Shown: positions 36,361 to 45,484 of the stretch, one piece after another
Numbering within the stretch: position 1 is the first letter of the stretch
Layout: every line of letters starts with the position of its first letter
NCBI GenBank assembly: GCA_965247995.1
Contig: OZ252041.1
Location: 992,001-1,056,000, forward strand
Length of the DNA stretch: 64,000 nucleotides
Source: JASLZO01 sp965247995
GTDB taxonomy: Bacteria; Chloroflexota; Dehalococcoidia; UBA6926
Reading direction: 5' to 3'
The notes under the pieces: model-generated
Database searches by the model: none
The model's input: the letters and a program-made list of their open reading frames with translations, nothing else
Told to the model about the DNA's origin: nothing
Made by a program: the position numbers and the translations under genes

Positions 36361-37596
36361 ATGACCACCGACCTGCTGCCACTGGCGGGCGTCCGTGTGT
36401 TGGACCTCACGTGGCACGCCGCCGGGCCGTTCGCGACCAGGTTGCTGGCGGACTACGGGGCTGAGGTCATCAAGGTGGAGCGGCCAGGCTCAGGTGACCC
36501 TACTCGGCACATGGCTCCGTTCTACAAGAACGAGCCTGGACTCGAGCGGAGCGGACTCTTCCTGTTTCTGAACACGGGCAAGAAGTCGATCACGCTCGAC
36601 CTGAAGGGCGAACGGGGACGGGATATCGCGCTCAGGTTGGCGGAAGCAGCGGACATCGTCGTGGAGAACTTCGCCCCGCGCGTTCTGCCTGGCCTGGGAC
36701 TTGACTACGCGGCGATCAGTGCGCGGAACCCGCGCGCGGTGATGACGTCGATCAGCAATTTTGGCCAAAGTGGTCCGCACCGGGACTGGCGAGGCTCGGA
36801 CCTGACGTTGTACGCGATGTCCGGCCCCATGTTGAATACGGGACACGCCGACCGCGAGCCGTTGAAGGTGGCGGGCCGCATTCCCTCGTACCACGTTGGC
36901 GCTACGGCCGCGGGCGCAACGGCGATCGCGCTGTTGGGGGCAGAGGAAACCGGAGAGGGTGATCACATCGACGTCAACTTCTTCGAGACGTGGATGGGTG
37001 CAATCGACCGACGGACGACGAGCCTCCTCGGGCACCAGTACACCGGGAACATCTCGACGAGGCCCGCAGTGGGCCAAATGCTCGGGTCTGGAATCTGGCC
37101 ATGTCTGGATGGGTTCTTCTTCACCACGCTGGTCGCGCCACGGTTCCCCGCGATGGCGCGGATGATCGGCGCGGAGCACTTGATCGACGACCCAGACTGG
37201 TCCACGCCGGCGGCACGGTCGCACCCGGACCGGACAGACGAGTTCGCCGCCATGACGATCGGCTGGATGATCGAACGGACGCGCGCCGAGATCCGAGACG
37301 AGGTCGACAAATACGGGATCTACGGAGGCCCCATCAACACGATCGAGGACTTTGTGACGAACGAGCATTTTCTTGCTCGGGGATTCTTCCAAGACATCGA
37401 ACACCCGACGACGGGACCGGTGACGTATCCGGGCTACAGTTTTCGGATCACCGCCGAGGCATCGGAGCACCCGCAACCGGACGTGCCGCGGCGACGGGCG
37501 CCGATGTTGGGGGAGCACACCGAAGAGGTCCTTGGCGACCTGCTCGGTGTCGACGTGACCGGGATGGGACACCTCCGCGCAGAGGGTGTGGTCTGA
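36361..37596 (+). CDS. family III CoA-transferase, A-type subunit (pair 1)
   Basis: 411 residues, CaiB/BaiF fold: GVRVLDLTWHAAGPFATRLL, DYGAEVIKVERPGSGDP, TSISNFGQSGP. At the column of the family's catalytic Asp (D-x3-G) it has Ser176 in PSYHVG, so it probably cannot form the aspartyl-CoA intermediate alone. It has Asp147 (GSDLTLY) in the preceding active-site loop. The C-terminus ends in the A-type RRRAPMLGEHTEEVL. The stop overlaps the B1 start by one base (TGATG), implying co-translation of a heteromer. A TACAAT at 36318-36323 may be its -10. Confidence 0.9.
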   Translation: MTTDLLPLAGVRVLDLTWHAAGPFATRLLADYGAEVIKVERPGSGDPTRHMAPFYKNEPGLERSGLFLFLNTGKKSITLDLKGERGRDIALRLAEAADIVVENFAPRVLPGLGLDYAAISARNPRAVMTSISNFGQSGPHRDWRGSDLTLYAMSGPMLNTGHADREPLKVAGRIPSYHVGATAAGATAIALLGAEETGEGDHIDVNFFETWMGAIDRRTTSLLGHQYTGNISTRPAVGQMLGSGIWPCLDGFFFTTLVAPRFPAMARMIGAEHLIDDPDWSTPAARSHPDRTDEFAAMTIGWMIERTRAEIRDEVDKYGIYGGPINTIEDFVTNEHFLARGFFQDIEHPTTGPVTYPGYSFRITAEASEHPQPDVPRRRAPMLGEHTEEVLGDLLGVDVTGMGHLRAEGVV

Positions 37597-38924
37597 TGCC
37601 GTCGCCAATCGCCCGGGACCCCGGCCGAAAGCGGCTGCCGTTGGAAGGCGTCCGGATCCTGGACTTCACGGTGGTATGGGCCGGCCCGTACGCCACGCAG
37701 CTGTTGGCGGAATGGGGCGCCGAGGTTATTCGCGTGGAATCTACACAGTTCTTCCCGTCGACGACCCGTGGAGTGATTGCCCGAACGACCAAGCAGATGG
37801 TCGAACAGACCGGCCAGAGTAGCGGGTTCCCAGACGGCGACCCAGGCGCGCGACCATGGAACCGTGCGGCGCTCTTCAATGTCCACGCGCGCAATAAACT
37901 GAGCATGACGGTCGACCTGATGCGGCCCGATGGCCAGGAAGTGTTGGAGCAACTGGTCCGCATTTCGGACGGCCTGATCGAGAACAACGCAGTGGCCACG
38001 ATGGAGCGGGCGGGCATTAGTTGGGAGCGCCTCTCGAAGGTAAATCCCGAGTTGGTAATGGTCCGGATGCCCGCGTTTGGGTTGAGTGGCCCGTACCGGA
38101 GTTATCGGACTTTTGGGAGCCATATGGAGGCGGTTGTCGGGCACTACTCGATCTTCGGGTACACCGGTGCGGACCCATCGTCGAGCGGCACGAGCTTGGC
38201 GGCCGACCCTGCCGCGGGTGTCGCGGGCGCGCTCGCCTTTGCCGCGGGCCTCCGTCACCGACGCCGTACTGGGAAAGGGTTGCAGCTCGAGCTATCGACG
38301 GCGGAAAACTTCGCGACCTACTTAGGCGAATACGTGATGGACTACACGATGAACGGGACGCTGCACGACTACGTTGCGAACCGCGATCCGGTCGCCGCCC
38401 CCCAAGGCGTGTACCCGTGCGCGGGGGAGGACCGATGGATCGCCATCACAGTTGAGACTGACGGTGAATGGTCGGCGCTTTGTGCCGTGATGGGCCAGCC
38501 GGAGTTGGCGTCCGATCAACGATTCGTTTCTCTCGAAGGACGGCGGGCGAACCACGACGCGCTGGACCAGATCGTTGCATCGTGGACGAGCGAGCTTGAC
38601 GCGATCGAAACGATGAGCCGGTTGCAGGCGGAGGGCGTTCGGGCTGGAGCGGTGATGAACGAGGCGGATGCGTTTGCTGACCCGCAACTCGCTGAACGCG
38701 GTTACTGGGAGGAACTGCACCACCCTGAGGCCGGGACACACCTGTATCCGGGCGTCTTGTGGAAAGCAGAGAGAACTCCGAACCGGTTGGAGCGTGCTGC
38801 GCCGCGTTTGGGCGAGGACAACGAGTACGTCTACAAGGAATTGCTCGGTTTCGACGATGCGCAGTACGCGGCGTTCGAACGGTCCGGCCACATCGGCATG
38901 GACTACGACGAATCTATTCCTTGA
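37596..38924 (+). CDS. family III CoA-transferase, B-type catalytic subunit (pair 1)
   Basis: 442 residues. N-terminus LPLEGVRILDFTVVWAGPYA, then a B-specific insertion (about 51-90, ending PWNRAALF). The expected catalytic Asp is Asp204 in AADPAAG. The following RRTGKGLQLEL and the B-type tail LGEDNEYVYKELLGF complete the protein. An open frame to 36990 is a false N-terminal extension; the ATG that overlaps the A1 stop gives the conserved start. It presumably pairs with A1, as in heteromeric family III enzymes such as benzylsuccinate CoA-transferase (BbsEF) or the Chloroflexus succinyl-CoA:malate enzyme (SmtAB). Substrate unknown. Confidence 0.9.
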   Translation: MPSPIARDPGRKRLPLEGVRILDFTVVWAGPYATQLLAEWGAEVIRVESTQFFPSTTRGVIARTTKQMVEQTGQSSGFPDGDPGARPWNRAALFNVHARNKLSMTVDLMRPDGQEVLEQLVRISDGLIENNAVATMERAGISWERLSKVNPELVMVRMPAFGLSGPYRSYRTFGSHMEAVVGHYSIFGYTGADPSSSGTSLAADPAAGVAGALAFAAGLRHRRRTGKGLQLELSTAENFATYLGEYVMDYTMNGTLHDYVANRDPVAAPQGVYPCAGEDRWIAITVETDGEWSALCAVMGQPELASDQRFVSLEGRRANHDALDQIVASWTSELDAIETMSRLQAEGVRAGAVMNEADAFADPQLAERGYWEELHHPEAGTHLYPGVLWKAERTPNRLERAAPRLGEDNEYVYKELLGFDDAQYAAFERSGHIGMDYDESIP

Positions 38925-39032
38925 CGGGTTGGGAGTTGGCTTCGACGGTGATTACGTCGGATGGCATAATGCAGCTTCCCGATGGGCGGGGCCCGTCGGA
39001 CCACCTTGGGGTAGGGGGAAGACCGGGTCGGG

Positions 39033-40253
39033 ATGTCGGTTCCGCTGCCACTCTCTGGCGTCCGCGTTCTGGACTTGACGTGGTACACGGCTGGGCCGTT
39101 TGCGACGCGGTTGCTTGCCGACTACGGCGCGGACGTCGTGAAGATCGAGCGCCCGGAGGTCGGCGACCCGACGCGGCTGATCCCTCCGTTCTTTCAGGGT
39201 GAGTCTGGACTGGAACGCAGTGGGCTATTCCTCTTTCTCAACACGAGCAAGCGGTCCGTAACGCTCGATCTCAAGTCGCCCGAGGGGCGCGAGACGCTCA
39301 AGCGTCTAGCAGCCGCCGCGGACGTGTTGGTGGAGAACTTCAACCCACGAGTGATGGCCTCACTCGGCTTGGACTACGCGACGTTGAGCGTCCTCAACCC
39401 GAAACTGGTCATGACTTCGATCAGCAACTTCGGCCAAACAGGCCCGTACCGAGACTGGAAGGGGACCGACATCACCTTCTACGGGATGGGCGGCGCGATG
39501 ATTAACACCGGTCATCCGGAGCGTGAACCGCTCAACTTGTCGGGTCACGTGCCGACGTTCCACGTTGGGGCGATCGCTGCAGCGGCGACGTCGATCGCGC
39601 TCTTGGGCGCCGAGTTCTCTGGCGAGGGTGACCACCTGGACGTGAGCGCGTTCGAGACCTGGATGGGGGCGATCGACCGCCGGATGGCGTACCTGATGAG
39701 CCATCAGTACACGGGCGACGTTTCGTCACGCCCGTGGCCGGCGTCGGCGCTCGGGTCGGGAGTTTTTGGGTGCTCCGATGGCTATTTTATGATCACGGCT
39801 GGCGCGGCGATGTTTCCAAGGCTGGCGCAGATGGTTGGCGTGGGCGAACTGCTGGGACAGCCGGAGTGGGCGACCGTTGCCGAGCGGTCGAAACCGGACC
39901 GGATCGATGAGTTCGCGGCAGTCCTGATCCCGTGGTTGCTCGAGCGCACCAAGGCGGAGATCCGGGACGCGTGCCAAGAGCACGGCGTGTTGGGTGGGCC
40001 GGTGAATACGTTCGAGGACGTGCTGGGGGACCGGCATCTGAACGCGCGCGGCTTCTTCCATCAGATCGACCATCCGACGACGGGAACCATTGCCTATCCC
40101 GGGTACTCGTTCAAGCTGCACATCGACGAGGGGATGCCGCCTCGGCGGCGCGCTCCGCTGCTCGGCGAGCACACCGCGGAGGTACTCGGAGGGGAACTCG
40201 GCATGACAGACCGAGAGATCGCCGCGACCCAGTCAACGGCTCCAGTCCGATGA
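39033..40253 (+). CDS. family III CoA-transferase, A-type subunit (pair 2)
   Basis: 406 residues, closest in pattern to A1: GVRVLDLTWYTAGPFATRLL and SISNFGQTGPYRDW. The catalytic column holds Thr175 in PTFHVG instead of Asp; Asp146 in GTDITFY is kept. The gap after B1 is 108 nt and contains CATAAT at 38965-38970, a possible -10 for a separate transcript. GTC-GGG-rich region precedes the ATG. The stop overlaps the B2 start as ATGA. Confidence 0.9.
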   Translation: MSVPLPLSGVRVLDLTWYTAGPFATRLLADYGADVVKIERPEVGDPTRLIPPFFQGESGLERSGLFLFLNTSKRSVTLDLKSPEGRETLKRLAAAADVLVENFNPRVMASLGLDYATLSVLNPKLVMTSISNFGQTGPYRDWKGTDITFYGMGGAMINTGHPEREPLNLSGHVPTFHVGAIAAAATSIALLGAEFSGEGDHLDVSAFETWMGAIDRRMAYLMSHQYTGDVSSRPWPASALGSGVFGCSDGYFMITAGAAMFPRLAQMVGVGELLGQPEWATVAERSKPDRIDEFAAVLIPWLLERTKAEIRDACQEHGVLGGPVNTFEDVLGDRHLNARGFFHQIDHPTTGTIAYPGYSFKLHIDEGMPPRRRAPLLGEHTAEVLGGELGMTDREIAATQSTAPVR

Positions 40254-41575
40254 GCTCGGTAAGCCTCAACGGGCGGGCGCTGCCACTGGATGGTGTCCGC
40301 ATCCTGGATATCTCGGTCGTGTGGGCCGGACCGTACGCGACCCAGTTAATGGCAGAGTGGGGCGCCGAGATCATCCGGATCGAATCGACCCAACACTTCC
40401 AGGCCACGACACGGGGCCAGGTCGTGAGGCCGACCAAGGAGATGGCCGCCATGGCTGGCGGGATGGGCGGCTTTCCAAACCGAGACCCAGGGGAGCGACC
40501 CTGGAACCGCGGTCCATCGTTCAACCACCACGCACGGAACAAGAAATCGATGACCGTCGACCTGACGAAGCCCGAGGGCCAGGAGGTGTTAGACGAGCTC
40601 ATCCGCATCTCGGACGGGTTGGTCGAGAACAACGTACCCGTGAGCATGGAACGCGTGGGCGTGACGTGGGAGCGCGTGTCGAAGGTGAACCCGAAGTTCG
40701 TCCTGCTGAGGATGCCGGCGTTTGGGCTCGACGGGCCGTACAAGAACTACCGCATGTTCGGCAGTCATATGGCGGCGAACGTGGGCCACTACACGACGAT
40801 GGGATACCGGGGTGAGGACGCGTCGGTAACGGGGAACACGTTGGTTGCGGATGCCGCCGGGGGGGCGGGTGGTGCACTTGCCTTCGCATCGGGTCTTCGG
40901 TACGCCCGCAAGAACGACAAAGGGATCTTCATCGAAATCGCCTCGGCGGAGAACTTCGCCACGTATTTGGGAGACTTTCTGCTCGACTACACGATGAACG
41001 GGACGCTCCCAGAGCACGAAGGGAACCGCCACCGGGTGCTCGCACCGCAGGGCGTCTACGCGTGTGCTGGCGTCGACCGGTGGTTGACGATCAGCGTTGA
41101 GGACGATGACGAGTGGCGCGCACTGTGCGGGACGATTGGCCGCGACGACCTCGCTCGAGACCCGCGGTTCGCCACGGTGGACGGGCGGCGTGAGAACCAC
41201 GACGTATTGGACGAACAAATCACGGCGTGGACGGTGGAGCAGGATGCGCGCGAGGCGATGCGGGCGCTCCAGGAGGCCGGTGTGGCTGCCGGGGTCGTGA
41301 TGAATGAGGCCGACGCGTTCACGGACCCGCATCTCCAGGAGCGCGGTTTCTGGGAACCGTTGGAGCATCCGGAGATCGAGGGAGGTCCCAGACTCCACAC
41401 GAGTTCCCTGTGGCGATCAGAGCGTTTGCCCCGCAAGCACTGGCGCGCGGCGCCCCGATTGGGCGAGGACAACGAATACGTGTACAAGGAGTTGCTGGGC
41501 TTCTCTGAAGAGAAGTATCGGCAGTTCGAAGAAGACGGGCATATCGGGATGGACTATGCGCCGCACGTGCAGTAA
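40250..41575 (+). CDS. family III CoA-transferase, B-type catalytic subunit (pair 2)
   Basis: 441 residues beginning MSSVSLNGRALPLDGVRILD; the upstream open frame (to 39932) is not coding. Asp201 in VADAAGG is the predicted nucleophile. The loop GSHMAANVGHY follows the B1 pattern (GSHMEAVVGHY), while B3-B5 have GNHMEA(V/L)AGHPL, so B1 and B2 form one subgroup. Tail LGEDNEYVYKELLGF is conserved. The 4-nt ATGA overlap with A2 indicates coupling. Confidence 0.9.
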   Translation: MSSVSLNGRALPLDGVRILDISVVWAGPYATQLMAEWGAEIIRIESTQHFQATTRGQVVRPTKEMAAMAGGMGGFPNRDPGERPWNRGPSFNHHARNKKSMTVDLTKPEGQEVLDELIRISDGLVENNVPVSMERVGVTWERVSKVNPKFVLLRMPAFGLDGPYKNYRMFGSHMAANVGHYTTMGYRGEDASVTGNTLVADAAGGAGGALAFASGLRYARKNDKGIFIEIASAENFATYLGDFLLDYTMNGTLPEHEGNRHRVLAPQGVYACAGVDRWLTISVEDDDEWRALCGTIGRDDLARDPRFATVDGRRENHDVLDEQITAWTVEQDAREAMRALQEAGVAAGVVMNEADAFTDPHLQERGFWEPLEHPEIEGGPRLHTSSLWRSERLPRKHWRAAPRLGEDNEYVYKELLGFSEEKYRQFEEDGHIGMDYAPHVQ

Positions 41576-41602
41576 GTAGGGATCCGAGAAGGGGGTGGCA
41601 AG

Positions 41603-42847
41603 GTGACGGGTAACGCCGGGATCATGCCGCTTGACGACGTGCGGGTGATCGACCTGACGCACACAACGATCGGGCCGTTCTGTACGCGGATGCTTGGGGA
41701 CTACGGGGCCGACATCATCAAGATCGAGCGCCCCGGTACAGGAGACCCCGCCCGCGGGATGCCGCCGTTTCTGGGAGACAAACTGGGACTGGAGCGGAGC
41801 GGCCTGTTTCTCTTCCTAAACACGAACAAACGGAGCGTGACGATTGACCTCGAGGCGGAGGAGGGCCGCGACGTGGTGCGTCGCCTCGTTACTGGAGCAG
41901 ATGTCGTCGTCGAGAATTTCGCTCCCGGTGCGATGGACGCGATGGGCTTGGGCTACGAACGGTTGAGCGAGCTCAACCCACGCATCATCGTGACGTCGCT
42001 CAGCAACTACGGGCAGACGGGTCCGTACCGGGACTACGTCGGCACGGAACTCAACCTCTTTGGCATGGGCGGCAACATGATCGCATCCGGTGATGTCGAT
42101 CATGAACCGGTGAAGACGGCGGGACGGATGGTGTTCTACCACGCCGGATACGTCGGGGCGCTCGCGACCACGATGTCGCTGCACATGACCGAGTTCGTAC
42201 GAGACGGTGTCGGCGAGCACCTGGACGTCAGTGTGTTCGAAACCGCGACGCACTCGATCGACTCACGGCTGGGGCGGTTGATGGCGTACCAGCACACCGG
42301 AACGGTCGGGACCCGGCCGGGCCGTTCGGCGCAGGTCGCCAGCGGGGTGTTCCAATGCAAGGATGGCTGGTTTCTCCTAACCGGGACGGCGCGTTTCCTG
42401 CCCCTCGTGATGAAGATGATGGATATCGAGTGGATGCTGGAACAACCGGAGTGGTCGACGGTCGCAGAGCGGTCGAAGCCGGAGCGCATCGACGAGTTCG
42501 CGGCGCATCTCGTGCCGTGGATGCTGGAACGGACAAAGCGCGAAATCCGTGACGAGTGCGAGAAGCACGGGATTCTGGGGGGACCGCTCAACACGATCGC
42601 TGACTTGCTGGAGGATCCCGGGTTCGAAGCGCGGGGATTCTTTCAGGAGATCGATCATCCGACAACGGGCACGATCAAGTACCCAGGGTTTCATTTCACG
42701 ATTCATCGGGATGAACGGGACGGCGGGCCGATGCCGGCCCGGCGCCGCGCGCCGTTGTTGGGAGAACACACGGACGAGGTCCTATCTGGGGATCTCGGCT
42801 TGCCGGACGCGGAGCTGGCCCGGCTACGCGCCGGTGGCGTGATCTAA
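41603..42847 (+). CDS. family III CoA-transferase, A-type subunit (pair 3)
   Basis: 414 residues from a GTG start; the same N-terminal shape as A4 (MTxxxxIMPLDDVRV) supports that start over the internal ATG. The catalytic-Asp column is Phe178 (VFYHAG). In the neighbouring loop A3 has Glu149 (GTELNLF) where A1, A2 and A5 have Asp, followed by GGNMIASGD. It follows B2 by only 27 nt, so it is probably on the same transcript. Confidence 0.9.
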   Translation: MTGNAGIMPLDDVRVIDLTHTTIGPFCTRMLGDYGADIIKIERPGTGDPARGMPPFLGDKLGLERSGLFLFLNTNKRSVTIDLEAEEGRDVVRRLVTGADVVVENFAPGAMDAMGLGYERLSELNPRIIVTSLSNYGQTGPYRDYVGTELNLFGMGGNMIASGDVDHEPVKTAGRMVFYHAGYVGALATTMSLHMTEFVRDGVGEHLDVSVFETATHSIDSRLGRLMAYQHTGTVGTRPGRSAQVASGVFQCKDGWFLLTGTARFLPLVMKMMDIEWMLEQPEWSTVAERSKPERIDEFAAHLVPWMLERTKREIRDECEKHGILGGPLNTIADLLEDPGFEARGFFQEIDHPTTGTIKYPGFHFTIHRDERDGGPMPARRRAPLLGEHTDEVLSGDLGLPDAELARLRAGGVI

Positions 42848-42878
42848 CGGCCATGGCAGTGTGGAAGGAAGGTCCGCA

Positions 42879-44198
42879 ATGACGAACGGGAGTGGCGATC
42901 AGGGACGACTGCCCCTCGAAGGGATTCGCATCCTTGATTTCACAGTCGTGTGGGCCGGCCCTTATTCGACGATGCACTTGGCGGATTGGGGCGCGGAGGT
43001 GATCCGGATCGAGTCGCTCCAGCACTTCGCGTCGACGACGCGAGGGATGATGGCGCGGCCGCCGCGAGAGATGGTGTTGGCGCAGGCTGCGCTTGGGTAT
43101 CCGGACATGGAAGCGGGCGAACGGCCGTGGAACCGGTACGCGGTGTTCAACCACCACGGCCGGAACAAGAAGGCAATGACGGTGGACATGACTCGGCCCG
43201 AGGGCCAGGAGGTCTTCGAGAAGCTCCTTCGCATCTCGGACGGCGTCGTTGAGAACAACGTTCCCGTGAGCATGGAGCGCCTCGGCGTGACGTGGGAGCG
43301 CGTGTCGGCGGTGAACCCGAACGCGATCATGGTGCGGATGCCTGCGTTCGGGCTGACGGGCCCGTACCGGCACTACCGGACGTGGGGGAATCACATGGAG
43401 GCGGTGGCCGGGCACCCGTTGATCCGGGCGTACCCGGACCTGACGCCGGAGTACGCCGCGCAGGGCGTGCCGTCCGACGCAGCGGCCGGGGTCGGCGCCG
43501 CCTTCGCGTTCATGCTCGGGCTACGCCAGCGGAAGAAGGTAGGGCACGGGGTGCTGATCGAGGACGCGACGGCGGAGAACTTCACCCCACTGCTCGGCGA
43601 TTTCATCATGGACTACACGATGAACGGTCGTGTGTGGACGCAGATGGGAAACGACCACTGGTACCTGGCGCCACACAACGTCTACCGGTGCCAGGGCGAG
43701 GACGCTTGGGTGACGATCGCGGTCGAGAACGAAGATCAGTGGCAAGCGTTGTGCGACGTCATGCGAATGAACGGGCTCGCGGAGGCGGAGCCGTTCGCGA
43801 CGATGGAGGCCCGCTACGAGAACCGGCGGGAGTTGGACACGCTCATCACTGAGTGGACGAGCACCCACCAGGCGTACTGGGTGATGGACCGGCTCCAGCA
43901 AGTAGGCGTCTCGTCCGGCGTCGTGATGAACGAGAAGGACGCGTTAGAGGACCGGCACCTGCATGAACGCGATTTCTGGCACCCGCTGACCCACCCGGAA
44001 TCCGGCACCTACAAGCACGTGAACACACTGTGGAAGGCCAGCAATACCCCAAACGCAGCACCACGCAGGCACGCGCCGCGGTTGGGCGAAGACAACGAGT
44101 ATGTGTACCGAGAGCTGCTGGGGTTCACCGATGCGGAGTACCAGCGCTTCGAGGAGGAGGGTCACATCGGGATGGACTACGACCCTTCGGTGCCGTGA
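42879..44198 (+). CDS. family III CoA-transferase, B-type catalytic subunit (pair 3)
   Basis: 439 residues. ATG preceded by GGAAGG; 31 nt after the A3 stop. Predicted catalytic residue Asp200 in PSDAAAG. The loop GNHMEAVAGHPLIRAYPDL is longer than in B1/B2 and shared with B4. Ends with LGEDNEYVYRELLGF and a GHIGMDYD tail. Presumed partner: A3. Confidence 0.9.
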   Translation: MTNGSGDQGRLPLEGIRILDFTVVWAGPYSTMHLADWGAEVIRIESLQHFASTTRGMMARPPREMVLAQAALGYPDMEAGERPWNRYAVFNHHGRNKKAMTVDMTRPEGQEVFEKLLRISDGVVENNVPVSMERLGVTWERVSAVNPNAIMVRMPAFGLTGPYRHYRTWGNHMEAVAGHPLIRAYPDLTPEYAAQGVPSDAAAGVGAAFAFMLGLRQRKKVGHGVLIEDATAENFTPLLGDFIMDYTMNGRVWTQMGNDHWYLAPHNVYRCQGEDAWVTIAVENEDQWQALCDVMRMNGLAEAEPFATMEARYENRRELDTLITEWTSTHQAYWVMDRLQQVGVSSGVVMNEKDALEDRHLHERDFWHPLTHPESGTYKHVNTLWKASNTPNAAPRRHAPRLGEDNEYVYRELLGFTDAEYQRFEEEGHIGMDYDPSVP

Positions 44199-44217
44199 AG
44201 ACTGGAGGACCCCAAGA

Positions 44218-45465
44218 ATGACCGAACCGACCACCATCATGCCACTGGACGATGTCCGGGTGCTGGACTTGACGCACCAGGCCGCGGGCCCGTTCTGCAC
44301 GCGGGTCTTGGGTGATTACGGCGCGGACGTGGTCAAGATCGAGCGGCGGGAGACAGGAGACCCGGCGCGCTCGCTACCGCCGTTCTTCCAGGATGAACCT
44401 GGACTGGAGCGGAGCGGGCTGTTCATGTTCCTGAACACAAACAAGCGCTCGGTCACGTTGGACTTGAAGACCGAACGAGGGCGTGAATTGATACTCGAGT
44501 TGGCCCGGACCGCGGATGTAGTGGTCGAGAGCTTCGCGCCGGGCACGATGGACGCCCTCGGCCTGGGTTCCGAGGTTCTGCGAGCAGCCAACCCGCGCCT
44601 GGTAGTGACGTCGATCTCGAACTACGGGCAGACGGGTCCATACCGCGATTACATCGGGATGGAGATCAACCTCTACGGCATGGGCGGGAACATGATCGGC
44701 TCAGGCGACCTGGACCATGAACCGGTCAAGACGGCGGGGAGGATGGTGAACTACCACGCTGGATACGTGGCTGCGCTTGCCACGTCTCTGTCGTTGACGG
44801 CCGTGGAGCTCGATGGGCACGGTGAGGATCTGGACGTCAGCGTCTTCGAGACCGCGACGCATTCGATCGACGGCCGCCTCGGCCGCCTGATGGGGTATGA
44901 ACACAACGGGCGCCTTGCGAGCCGTCCAACACGCGCCTCGGCGGTGGCGTCGGGTGCGCACCCGTGCAAGGACGGGTACTTTCTGATCACCGGCGGGGCA
45001 CGGTTCCTGCCCAACATCATCCGGATGATCGGCATGGACGAATTGCTCGAGCAACCGGAGTATGCGACGCCGGCCGGCCGTGCAAACCCAGACCGGATCG
45101 ACGAATTCCTGGCGTACCTGGTGCCGTGGACGCTCGAACGGACGAAGGCCGAGCTCAGGGTGGAAGTGGAGAAGCACAGCGTGCTGGGCGGGCCACTGAA
45201 CACGATCGAGGACCTCGTGAACGACGAGAATTTCGTGGAACGCAAGTATTTTCAAGAGATCACGCATCCGACGACGGGCGCGGTGCGCTATCCGGGGTAC
45301 CACTTCGTTCTGCACCGGCCGGACGGGGACGGCAGTGGCGAGTTGCCAATGCCGGAACGGCGCCGAGCCCCGCTGCTGGGCGAACACACGGACGAGGTGC
45401 TCTCTAAGGACCTGGGGTTGTCGGCGGGGGCGCTCGACGAGCTACGCAACGAACAGGTCATCTGA
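44218..45465 (+). CDS. family III CoA-transferase, A-type subunit (pair 4)
   Basis: 415 residues; ATG with a GGAGG ribosome binding site, 19 nt after the B3 stop. Very similar in motif to A3: Glu149 (GMEINLY), GGNMIGSGDLDHEPVKTAGR. The catalytic column is Asn178 (VNYHAG). A3 and A4 therefore form one subgroup, as B3 and B4 do, which points to duplication of the pair as a unit. Confidence 0.9.
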   Translation: MTEPTTIMPLDDVRVLDLTHQAAGPFCTRVLGDYGADVVKIERRETGDPARSLPPFFQDEPGLERSGLFMFLNTNKRSVTLDLKTERGRELILELARTADVVVESFAPGTMDALGLGSEVLRAANPRLVVTSISNYGQTGPYRDYIGMEINLYGMGGNMIGSGDLDHEPVKTAGRMVNYHAGYVAALATSLSLTAVELDGHGEDLDVSVFETATHSIDGRLGRLMGYEHNGRLASRPTRASAVASGAHPCKDGYFLITGGARFLPNIIRMIGMDELLEQPEYATPAGRANPDRIDEFLAYLVPWTLERTKAELRVEVEKHSVLGGPLNTIEDLVNDENFVERKYFQEITHPTTGAVRYPGYHFVLHRPDGDGSGELPMPERRRAPLLGEHTDEVLSKDLGLSAGALDELRNEQVI

Positions 45466-45484
45466 CCGGGTCCGAGGCACGATT

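Noticed and set aside
36990..37595. N-terminal extension of the B1 CoA-transferase to 644 residues
   Set aside because: It overlaps A1 in another frame; the family's N-terminus begins right after the ATG at 37596.
36490..37608. 372-residue ORF on the minus strand
   Set aside because: Antisense shadow of the A1 CoA-transferase; no family similarity. Comparable shadows lie opposite most genes (for example 4243-5205, 6676-7761, 42696-43415, 58978-59826).
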